A stretch of DNA of 64,000 nt from Axinella damicornis (Eukaryota; Porifera; Demospongiae; Axinellida; Axinellidae), in assembly GCA_963931865.1 (NCBI GenBank), contig OZ007516.1, positions 3,652,744 through 3,716,743 of the forward strand, given 5' to 3'. The translations under genes and the position numbers were made by a program. The notes under the pieces are model-generated. The model did not search any database and was not told where the DNA came from. It worked only from the letters and a program-made list of their open reading frames with translations. This document shows positions 33,752 through 42,055 of this stretch, in pieces (positions within the stretch are counted from its first letter, which is position 1; each line of letters starts with the position of its first letter).

Positions 33752-35746
33752 TGCATGTAGCTGTGCGTGTAGTGCGTGTTCGAGCTAGGGCATAGGGTTG
33801 GCAACACCCTGCCAACTTACCTGAGGCACACCCTTCCCCTCCCTTCTCTCCCCCTCTCCCTTCCCTGTCTCCCCCCCCCCCCCCCCCCTCCTCCCCTGTC
33901 TCCTCTCCCTCTCCTTTCTGTCACCCTTCCTTCCCTTCATGCTCTCTCCCCTCAGCCCCATAAGCCATTGATGGTGATGGAGTTCTGGACGGGGTGGTTT
34001 GACCACTGGAGTGAGCCTCACCTGATGAGGAATATCCTTCCAACGGACCTAGCCACCACAGTGGAGAGCATCCTGCAGAGAGGAGCCTCTATCAACTTCT
34101 ATATGTTCCATGGTATGGAATAGTGGGTCTAATGGGCTTGTTAGTATTCTCATTGAAGCCACACACATCAGAGATTTTATTTTGAACTGGAGGCTCCTCC
34201 AGTGAAAAAAAATTGTAATGCATACTCCGAGGCTATAACTTAGCCTCATTCCCAGACTCTCCCCTACATGAACGAAGAGCAGCAGCAAAAGATGGGTAGA
34301 GAGGCCTGGGAACAAGACATGACTCATATACTGAGCATCATTTTTATGACGAACTGATTTTACCAGCCACACATGAAGCTCCTCTTTGTTTGTTTGTTGT
34401 GTGTTGTCTGCAAATTAATATTCCATGTTTGGAATGGGATGGGACTGAGGATGTGTACCCCCCGCCTTATTTCTTCGCTTTTTCAAGAGGTGAATATGAG
34501 GCCATCACTAGTTTTTTTGAGAAAACTTTTTGCTTGTATATTCAGGTGGGACCAACTTCGGTTTCATGAATGGAGGCAACTGGGGTGATGGAGACTCCAG
34601 TGCTTACCAACCTACCATCACCAGTTACGGTAGGTGTGTGACCACACGACTGTCACATGACCTTAGTTTATTGTCACATGACCTATTCTCACAGACTATG
34701 ATGCTCCAATCAGTGAGTGTGGTGACATCACCGAGAAGTACAAAGTGATCAGAAAAGCTATCACTGAATACGTCCCAGAAAGTCTGTGTAAGTTCAGTCA
34801 CAGCCTGCTATGGTATCTAGCCATTCCCTCCCTCCTCCCTTCCCTCTTCTCCCTCCTCCTCCCTCCTTTTCCCCCTGCTTCACTCCCCTTCTCTCCTTCT
34901 CCTCTCCTCCTCCTCCTTTCCTCTCCCTCCTCCTTTCCTCTCCCTCCTCTCCTCTCCCTCCTCCTCTCCTCTCCTCCTCCTCTCCTTCTCTCCCCATCCT
35001 CCTCTCCTCCCCATCTTCTGCTACTCCCCCTCTCCTTCCTAGCTCATCCTCCCTCTCTTTCTCCTCCTTCCCCTGACCCCAGCCATGTACCCCCTTCCCC
35101 CTCTCCCACCCAATCCGCCAAAAGAGGCATATGGAGATGTCCGACTGACACTATACATCTCACTCCTCAGCACATTGCAGTTCATTCCAGTTAGTGGTCT
35201 CATTCCTAGACCATGCAGAATGGGTATGACCCTAGCTGTTGACCTTTGACCCCAGGATCCCCATGTGTCAGCGCTTCCTGTTGCCATGGAGTATCTGCCT
35301 GTGAATGGGAACTGGGGCCAGGGCTATGGGTTTGCCCTCTACCGCACCCTCATACCTGCAGACACCGTGAAGATCACTGTGCAGGGGCTGAAGGACTATG
35401 GTGTGGTAGGTCTTGTTAGTCATGTGACACCTAATGCAGCGATACACTGGAGTGGCACTAGGGCATGTCATGTGATTTCATGTGATTTCATGTGATGTGA
35501 AGTCATAGTTATAGGGCATGTCATGTGACACCAATGTCATGTGACACCATGTGATGTAAGACCAGGTGATGTCAAACTCCTTGTATGGTGCCCCCCAGGT
35601 CATGGTAGACAACAAGCCGGTGAAGAAGTTGGCCTACTTTGAGAGAGAGACGTTCTTGCTACCAAAGTCAAGAAGTCAGGTATGTCCAATATTCTTAGGC
35701 ACCCAGAGACTTTCTCGTGGAGGAGCCTGACGATGTTGGGGAGGGG

Positions 35747-35782
<36 letters not shown>

Positions 35783-36603
35783 CTGTTTACTTCTGCATTC
35801 CCCACTTTCAACAAAATTAATATCATGTGATTTCTGGAGGGTCATATGCGCATGTCAAAGTGGTAGAGGGAAGACACACATGGTGAAAGCATCAGAAACG
35901 TTAGCTACTCTGCGTCTTTCCTCTGTGCATGTTAGGAGGAAGTAAGCCTGGGTATGAGGTTAGATTCCATGTAGTCTCATTCCCAGACCGTTTATCCAGC
36001 GCGTGTATCGCTTCCGCACGCAATACTAAAAGGGATCCGTGCTGGGGTTGGTTGGGTCTGGGACCGATACTAGATTCCATCCAAAATGGAACGTGCCCCA
36101 GTATGTCTCCCCCCTCAGCAAGCATTGCTGGACAAGCAAGGGCATGCCCAGGCAGTGCTGGACATCTTGGTCGAGAATGCTGGCAGGGTGAATTATGGTG
36201 TGCCTTTTGAATCCAGAAAAGGTACGTTGATTTTTTTTTTTTTGGTCAACAAACTCTCAAGCTGGTCTGTCCATCCATCTGTCTGTATGTCTGCAGGTAT
36301 TTTGGGTGGGGTGCAGGTGGATGGGAAGGAACAGAAACATTGGAAAATTTACTCATTCGAGTTCAAGTCTGCATACGTGGAGAAGTGAGCCTATCATTCT
36401 CTTGAATATTCTAGTTCCAGAGCACATTGCACTGACCTCAGCATGAAAAAGGTGGTATTCTACTAATTACAAGTGATTTGGGAGGAGAGGGACTGGTCTA
36501 ATAATGCACTCCTGTCCTCGTCTCCACACACACACACGCACGCACGCACGCACGCATGCACGCACGCACGCACGCACACACGCACGCACACACACACACG
36601 CAC

Positions 36604-36669
<66 letters not shown>

Positions 36670-37151
36670 CATTGAATCAGGGGGCATGTGGCAGCGGACT
36701 CCCGCCACATCTGATGTGGGACCAGCTCTGTACAAGGGAACACTGAACATAAATGGGCAGCCAAAAGACACGTTCATTGATATGGAGGTGGATAGCACTG
36801 CTTCAGTCCCTCCATAACCCCCCTTCCTGCTCACCCTCACCCATGTTCTCCTTCCCTCCGCAGGGGTGGGGCAAGGGTGTGGTGTTCATTAATGGCGCTA
36901 ACCTCGGTCGATACTGGTCCATCGGTCCCCAGCGGACGCTCTATGTTCCTGCCCCCATCCTGCAAAGAGGAGTCAACAAGGTACATTGCTGTGATTGAGC
37001 AGTGGTAGTAGAGTGGACAGTTAATCTTTTGCTAAATTTTCAGGTGATGATTTTTGAGATCGAACAGCCAAGAAATCCTCAGACCCTCACATTCAGAGAC
37101 TCTCCCAACCTCAGTATGATCTCCGATGATGACCTTGGCCGGGATCTGTAG
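31139..37151 (+). CDS. GH35 beta-galactosidase, GLB1L2/L3-like, tandem copy b (15 exons)
   Basis: Paralogue of copy a with the same 15-exon structure and phases. Exons: 31139-31542, 32284-32448, 33050-33266, 33538-33693, 33956-34112, 34546-34629, 34695-34787, 35083-35189, 35256-35405, 35599-35679, 36119-36221, 36297-36384, 36670-36787, 36864-36980, 37044-37151; all in frame, 715 residues. The N-terminus is longer than in copy a: a signal-anchor helix at about 29-46, followed by an insertion ([19 protein letters not shown] region) before the catalytic domain. Catalytic residues are retained: E241 in QVENEF and E323 in [10 protein letters not shown]. The C-terminal beta domain includes [14 protein letters not shown]. 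The last codons differ from copy a (ends DDLGRDL). Exons are strongly conserved between copies while introns differ by insertions, consistent with a true, older tandem duplication. Exons 11-15 recur at 47900-48919 as the second allele. Confidence 0.93.
31582..31615. mobile_element. Minimal hairpin element (34 bp)
   Basis: TAGTCTCGTTCCCAG, a 4-base loop, then CTGGGAACGAGACTA: perfect inverted ends flanked by TA. It lies 39 bp after exon 1 of GH35 gene b. Confidence 0.92.
31966..32067. mobile_element. Hairpin element, 'ttgcttgcagta' subfamily
   Basis: TAGCCTCGTTCCCAGTCCCA ... TGGGACTGGGTACGAGGCTA-like ends (right end gcgggactgggtacgaggct). The interior inverted pair ttgcttgcagtatg/tactgcaagtgac completes a long stem. 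Same subfamily as 23807-23898. Confidence 0.85.
32145..32173. repeat. Poly-G tract of 29 bases in GH35 gene b intron 1
   Basis: An uninterrupted G run preceded by gggt. A 32-base G run lies at 35751-35782 in the intron after exon 10 of the same gene. Runs of this length are hard to sequence, so the exact count is uncertain. Confidence 0.85.
33290..33345. mobile_element. Hairpin element shared by both GH35 paralogues (copy b)
   Basis: TAGACTCGTTCCCAGGCTGT ... ATGGCCTGGGAACGAGGCTA. Orthologous by position and loop sequence (tgggagctagatcacat) to the element at 25230-25285. Confidence 0.85.
34241..34322. mobile_element. Degenerate hairpin element
   Basis: TAGCCTCATTCCCAGACTCT ... GAGGCCTGGGAACAAGAC. 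The inner arms have lost most pairing. It lies in intron 5 of GH35 gene b only. Confidence 0.65.
34810..35076. repeat. C/T-rich tract in GH35 gene b intron 7
   Basis: About 260 bp of pyrimidine-rich tcctcctc-type sequence before the acceptor of exon 8 (35083). ORFs on both strands here are low-complexity. Confidence 0.8.
35972..36072. mobile_element. Hairpin element, 'tttatccagcgcgtgtatcg' subfamily
   Basis: TAGTCTCATTCCCAGACCG ... TCTGGGACCGATACTA. The core tttatccagcgcgtgtatcg recurs in opposite orientation at 44310-44403 and 56417-56519, and the allelic copy is at 47753-47853. It ends 46 bp before exon 11 of GH35 gene b. Confidence 0.8.
36528..36668. repeat. (CA)n / CACG array forming the exon-13 acceptor of GH35 gene b
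   Basis: About 140 bp of cacg and ca repeats run directly into the acceptor cacacag of exon 13 at 36670. In the allelic copy (48306-48437) the CACG portion is shorter. Confidence 0.9.
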
Positions 37152-37350
37152 TTTGTACTAGCACCGACCACTTGTACAGCCAGCACATGCACACACATCA
37201 AGTCACCATTCTGTTAGATCAAGATTCAAATCTGAAATTTAGTAGGCAGTGTTGTTGATGATCGTTATTGTGGTGGACTGAAACATTATTATACACTCCG
37301 ATCCTGGTAGTCCACGTAATATAAGTAATACTGCATGGGCTCAGTGGGAG

Positions 37351-37405
37351 TAGTCTGGTTCCCAGACCCAACCCGCGAGTTGGGTTGGGTCTGGGAACCA
37401 GACTA
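37351..37405. mobile_element. Perfect-stem hairpin element
   Basis: TAGTCTGGTTCCCAGACCCA pairs with TGGGTCTGGGAACCAGACTA almost without loop. The allelic copy is at 49130-49183. Confidence 0.9.
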
Positions 37406-37578
37406 TAAGTGGGGCCTGCATGGGACACGGATGTGAATGTCCCAAAAACTGTCTGTTGCTATAGCTTCACTCCCATGGCAGCTTTGTGTCACATACTGCA
37501 CACAGTATGCAACATAAAAGCTTCACGGGGAGGATCGAGCCTGGGAACAGTGGTCACATGATCACACAGGTAAACTGT

Positions 37579-37742
37579 TAGCCTCGTACCCAGGGCTGGG
37601 CCTGGGAATGAGGCCAGCTGACATTTCTAATGGCAAGCCATACACATTCTGCAGTGCACAAGCAATATCCCTACTAGCTAGTCTCGTTCCCATGCAGACA
37701 CCACGTATATCACAGTGTGTTCGGGGTCCGGGAAAGAGACTA
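37579..37742. mobile_element. Two neighbouring hairpin elements
   Basis: 37579-37615 starts TAGCCTCGTACCCAGG and ends CCTGGGAATGAGGCCA. 37679-37742 starts TAGTCTCGTTCCCA and ends GGGAAAGAGACTA with a weaker stem. The second differs by a 4-bp indel from its allelic copy at 49451-49510. Confidence 0.75.
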
Positions 37743-38100
37743 TATCCCTACTGTACTCATTGCAGTGATGCCTCCATGGTTTCTTTTGATGCTTGTGTAC
37801 TGGAGGAATGGATTCACAACCTGTAAGAGAGGATATAGTGAACCCCTACTGTTGCTGAAAGACATGTAGCAAATAGGAATACGGATTCTCAATAGTGGAC
37901 CGAATTGTTGCTTTCAAACATAGCAGCTGATAGTTGCTATGAAAGACTGCTGACAGCTAGGGTCTCATGTCTTCTGGAACTCTTTGTGTGAGTGATCAAT
38001 AACAAAATGGCATTTGCTAATGAAAATGCATGCAGCTAGCTTTCATGTGCTCCTGAGGAAGCATCTAATCTTGTGGCCTGGTTTTCCTATAGAGGGCCTA

Positions 38101-38143
38101 TAGCCTTGTTCCAAGGCTCCCACACGGCTTGGGAACGAGGCTA
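38101..38143. mobile_element. TA-flanked hairpin element
   Basis: TAGCCTTGTTCCAAGGCTCC ... CTTGGGAACGAGGCTA. The allelic copy is at 49848-49890. Confidence 0.8.
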
Positions 38144-38426
38144 ATAGAGCCTCTCCCCATGCCAGAAAAACAAAATGAAGAAACCATCTTAGCTACCCCT
38201 TGTCTTCATTTTCAATTGCAAGAAGTACTATATGTTAATCCAGTTCTCCTGAAATTGGTGTCAATCCATTATTACTGGAACGGTTACCATAATGAGCACA
38301 AAGATAATTTGACACAAATAAAAAAATGATTCCTGTGGCTCTGTGGTAAAATGATTCCTGTGGCTCTGTGGTAAAAAGAAAAAAAGGAAGAATATTCGCA
38401 CACTAGAATCCTACCAGTGGAAGTCG

Positions 38427-38904
38427 TCATACAAACGTGAGCCAGTTCCGTGGGTTCTCGGTGAGTATCTTCATGGCGGTGTCTCGACTGATGCCCCTCT
38501 GCTCCATTTTGGGAACAATGTTCTCCAGAATGTGGGCGTAGCCATAGCCCCCATAAGAAACCAATTCGTGTTTGCAAACATTGTCTTGTGATATGAGAAT
38601 GCGATCGGCAAATCCGTTATCGATGAGCAACTTCACTTTCTGGATCTTCTGAGCGTCACTAGGCATGTCAAAGGAACTCGCGTGCTGGTAGTGTGAACAC
38701 TCTTTTCCAAATAAGGAATAATTGAGGTAGCAGCCACGCCGTGCAAGCTGCAGTAGAGTCTCCTCACGGGTGATAGTCCTGCTCAGGTGACTGACGGAAA
38801 AGCGAGAGAGGTCACCTCCGTGGGATTCCAGGATGTCTAGAATTTCGATGGGAGAATGGTCATTCCTGCCAGGGTGAATGGCAACAGCGACTCCTGTGTG
38901 TGTG

Positions 38905-38943
<39 letters not shown>

Positions 38944-38990
38944 GTGTGTGTGTGTGTACGTGTGTGTGTGTGTGTGTGTTGTGTGTGTGT

Positions 38991-39040
<50 letters not shown>

Positions 39041-41896
39041 AGGGGTAACACATAAGCCGCTAAACCTGCTCCTTCCTCCTCACCTGTCTCCTTCTGAACA
39101 AGTGTCACAGCTTGTAGAGCCCTTCTTTCACTGGCTCCCAGAGGCCAGGAGCAGCCAATGTACACCACCCCACACCTCACATCGCTCCCGCCCACACCTC
39201 CAAGAATCTCCCCCACCATGAAGTCGGCCATTTCTCGGATACTCAACAAGTTGGCTTCTTCTGGAAGGAAACTCTCCAAGTAGAACCCCGTACCGTGGAT
39301 GATGTTCACATCAGTTGATTGGGAGATTCGAACAAGATGGTCTGGATTGTGTGTGTCACATCGCATCCCAACCACCGACAGTTCACAAATGGTCCCACCA
39401 CCCGCCCGTTTGAAGTGCTCCACTTCAGTTATCATCTCCTCTGGGTCATTCATGAGAAGGTTGCCACGTACACTGTAGCTGTGTGTTATACCAGAGAGAA
39501 GAAGGCAGCTATAGACTGGTTGCTACACACACTGTAGCTGTGTGTTATACCAGAGAGAAGAAGGCAGCTATAGACTGGTTGCCACGCACACACTGTAGTT
39601 GTGTGTTATACCAGAGAGAAGAAGGCAGCTATAGACTGGTTGCCACGCACACACTGTAGCTGTGTGTTATACCAGAGAGAAGAAGGCAGCTATAGACTGG
39701 TTGCCACGCACACACTGTAGTTGTGTGTTATACCAGAGAGAAGAAGGCAGCTATAGACTAGTTGCCACACACGCACTGTAGCTGTGTGTTATACCAGAGA
39801 GAAGAAGGCAGCTATAGACTGGTTGCCACGCACACACTGTAGCTGTGTGTTATACCAGAGAGAAGAAGGCAGCTATAGACTGGTTGCCACACACACTGTA
39901 GCTGTGTGTTATACCAGAGAGAAGAAGGCAGCTATAGACTGGTTGCTACACGCACTGTTATACCAGACAGAAGATACCAGAGAGATGAAGGTAGCTATAG
40001 ACTAGTTGCCACGCACACCGTAGCTGTGTGTTATACCAGAGATGGTAGCTATAGACATTGCCACACACACTATTGTACTGGTGGCTATAGACTGGTTGCC
40101 ACGCACACTATTGTACCGACAAGACGGTGGCTATAGACTGGTTGCCATGTACACTGTAGCTGCATACCAGAGAAGAACACTTACATAATATTCTTACTGA
40201 CAACACAGAAATGGTGGGTTGTCTGAGGGCATTGCCCTTCTCTTGCACGGAGCATCCATCACAAGTACTAGTATAGTAGCGTCCAAACTCATCAAGATAG
40301 TAGATAGTAGCACTAGTTGGTAAAACACATGTACTCATTTTGCTACCAATTTCTGTGACCTGGTACTTAATTCATAAAACCAGACACAAAGAAAGATACT
40401 TCAGTATATTGTGTGTCTTACGGGAATCTCCGGATGTATCCGAGGTTCTTCAAGGAGAAGGGGAGGTCCCCACGTCCATTTGGAGGAGGAGGTAGGATTC
40501 CTATGCGGAAGTCCACCAGGAGATGCTCGTGTGGTAGTGTGACCCCAAGATCGTCAGGGGAGACCACACCTAGCACTGGGAGAGGGAGAAGTAAGGGGAG
40601 ATGAGACAAGAGGGAGAGGTTGAAATACATTGCTCCGATCAAACTAGTGCACAACTGAATTCAATGTGCGCTATGAAATGAATGCTGTTGTTTCTGTTGC
40701 TATGGCAATAGCACTTCTTGCATCCATGGATTACCATGCCCACTAATAAGGCATGGATAGTATTTGCAAATCTATATAACCATATTCAGTCGGCAAACAC
40801 AACTTCATAAAGCAGAATCCCCCAGTGAAGGGTGTACAACGTTTCCACTGGAAGTTAAATTATTAGTGGAAGAAGTTACGGAACTTCACAAGGCAATAAC
40901 TCAACCAATGTATGGAGGTATGCTTTTGCGCCGAAATTGGTACAGTATGGAAACCATTTTCTACCAATTATGGCACATTTTGACATGCCAATTTTGGCCC
41001 TAAATTGGCAGAAACAGCACTCCTGTTCTATAGGGTGACTGATGTGCCATTTCTGCTTATTGGGAATAGACTTGGAAGAGCATGTTGAACTAGGTATGTG
41101 AACGAGATATGAAGTTTGGGATTGTGCCATTGTGGTCAGCATAAAACGAGCTTTCAAATGGTATCCTTGAAATGATTTTTAATCTCGGTCACATTTTGGT
41201 TAAAAATCACACGCGACCAAAGGCTATAATCCATGGTTTTTCATGATTTTGGGTCAAAATTCAACTGACAGCAAAACAGACACCATTGGAAAGCTCCATT
41301 CGTCCTGATCACAATGGTGCAAATCCCAGCGTCATATCTCCTTCCTAGCCCAAGATACCTAGCAAAATATGCCATAGCTACATGGCTAGCCTTGTTCCCA
41401 GGCCTTCTGCACCACCAGTTTTTGATTGCTTACAGTACTTTTGCACACACACTACAGGCGATAAAAACTGGAGGTGTACATGTAGAAGGCCTGGGATTGA
41501 GGCTATGCTTACCCACAGAACGCCTTCCACAACAAGTGGCAGTGCACACGTAGCAAATTAATTATTCATCTTTGATGGCTTCACTGTTATCCTTGGTGTG
41601 CTGTTGCTCACCAGGAGTGATGCAGCTGATATATAGCTACGATAGTCAATGGACACCAAACGTCATTTGCCATAGCAACCTAACAACAAAATCTCACTTC
41701 ACGAGTAGGTGAAATGCTACCTTTAGGTACCAAAGTATAAACTTGAGGACTGTACAGTGCATTCCTCTTATCCTGCACATACAGCTGCACACTACTGCAA
41801 TATTGTTTGACACAGAAGCAGCCAAACTTAGAACAGGGAAGAACTCATACCAGTTTGCACCTTCCCTCTGAGCTCGGATGTAGAAACTCGAGACAT
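38427..41896 (-). CDS. PTER: Phosphotriesterase-related protein, 4 exons (first allelic copy)
   Basis: Amidohydrolase-fold metal-dependent enzyme; mammalian PTER has been reported to hydrolyse N-acetyltaurine. Exons: 41851-41896, 40422-40575, 39084-39478, 38427-38893; all in phase, 353 residues against 349 in human. The start MSRVSTSELRGKVQTVLG matches the family's KVQTVLG start and fixes the first ATG. Metal ligands that I can see: H31 and H33 (PHEHL), H205 (AIHPGRN), H234 (SHLSRT), D302 (ISQDN). The family's bridging Glu in GEIGCSWPL is replaced: here CGVVYIGCSWPL, one residue shorter, with Tyr173. The end NPRNWLTFV matches the family end. Head-to-head with NEK10. Intron 2 contains a minisatellite of acceptor copies, and intron 3 is nearly all (TG)n. 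The second copy at 50174-53817 is probably the other allele. Confidence 0.93.
38894..39045. repeat. (TG)n/(CA)n array filling PTER intron 3
   Basis: The 190-bp intron between 38893 and 39084 is mostly TG repeat with tgtacg and tgttg interruptions. On the transcribed strand the acceptor is simply ...cacacacag. The allelic array (50641-50866) is about 75 bp longer. Confidence 0.92.
39478..40150. repeat. About 61-bp minisatellite copied from the PTER exon-3 acceptor
   Basis: Units read tgtagctgtgtgttatacca, gagagaagaaggcagctata and gactggttgccac(a/g)cacac. The first seven to eight are near-identical and the last few are degenerate. On the minus strand each unit gives a pyrimidine tract (cttcttctctctgg), then ataacacacag|CTACAGTG, the same sequence that begins the real exon 3 at 39478. 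The allelic array is 51303-52085. Confidence 0.9.
40198..40359 (-). other. Exon-like open segment in PTER intron 2
   Basis: On the minus strand a possible acceptor (gtaccag) at 40360 and donor (TTGTCA|gtaaga) at 40198 bound a 162-base open frame (VTEIGSKMSTC...). It does not fit the PTER phase: spliced between exons 2 and 3 it would give a stop after seven codons. The allelic copy at 52128-52289 is also open but differs at two amino acids. It could be a poison exon or chance. Confidence 0.2.
40912..41386 (+). repeat. Interspersed repeat family R1, copy 2 (PTER intron 1)
   Basis: Same body as 24195-24720: 'ggaggtatgcttttgcgccg', 'cagcactcctgttctatagg', 'ccatggtttttcatgatttt' and 'tagcccaagatacctagc'. 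It is followed directly by the hairpin element at 41387-41505. The allelic copy is 52830-53307. Confidence 0.85.
41387..41505. mobile_element. Hairpin element attached to repeat R1
   Basis: TAGCCTTGTTCCCAGGCCTT ... AAGGCCTGGGATTGAGGCTA with inner stem ctgcaccaccagtttttgat / ataaaaactggaggtgtaca. The allelic copy is 53308-53426. Confidence 0.85.
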
Positions 41897-42055
41897 AATA
41901 GCATGTGGTAGTCTCGTTCCCAGACCACCCTCGAGCGTAGTCTGGGAACGAGACTAGTGCATGGTATCTGGACTATGGATGTCGACTTCCTCCATTCATG
42001 TGGGCGTACCCTCCTCTCACCCCTCCCCCTATCCCTCGTATAGCGGTCTTCCTAC
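41897..42055. promoter_or_regulatory. Bidirectional PTER / NEK10 promoter with hairpin element
   Basis: Only 159 bp separate the PTER ATG (41896, minus) and the NEK10 ATG (42056, plus), so both 5' UTRs and the core promoter must lie here or overlap. A perfect hairpin element (41909-41956: TAGTCTCGTTCCCAGACCA ... TCTGGGAACGAGACTA) takes up about a third of it. The rest contains cttcctccattcatg and a C/T-rich run. An in-frame TAG at 42041-42043 limits the NEK10 start. The allelic region is 53818-53978. Confidence 0.75.

Larger units (their letters stand above)
37152..38426. other. Convergent intergenic region GH35 b - PTER
   Basis: The 3' ends of GH35 gene b and PTER face each other. The region carries four hairpin elements (37351-37405, 37579-37615, 37679-37742, 38101-38143) and a 24-bp tandem duplication (atgattcctgtggctctgtg) at about 38326-38372. 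A gene was not seen. Confidence 0.6.

Noticed and set aside
40418..40654. PTER start at the Met of MCTSLIGAMYFNLSL (read-through of exon 2 upstream)
   Set aside because: The upstream exon 41851-41896 encodes MSRVSTSELRGKVQT, matching the conserved family N-terminus in phase; the read-through segment is intron.
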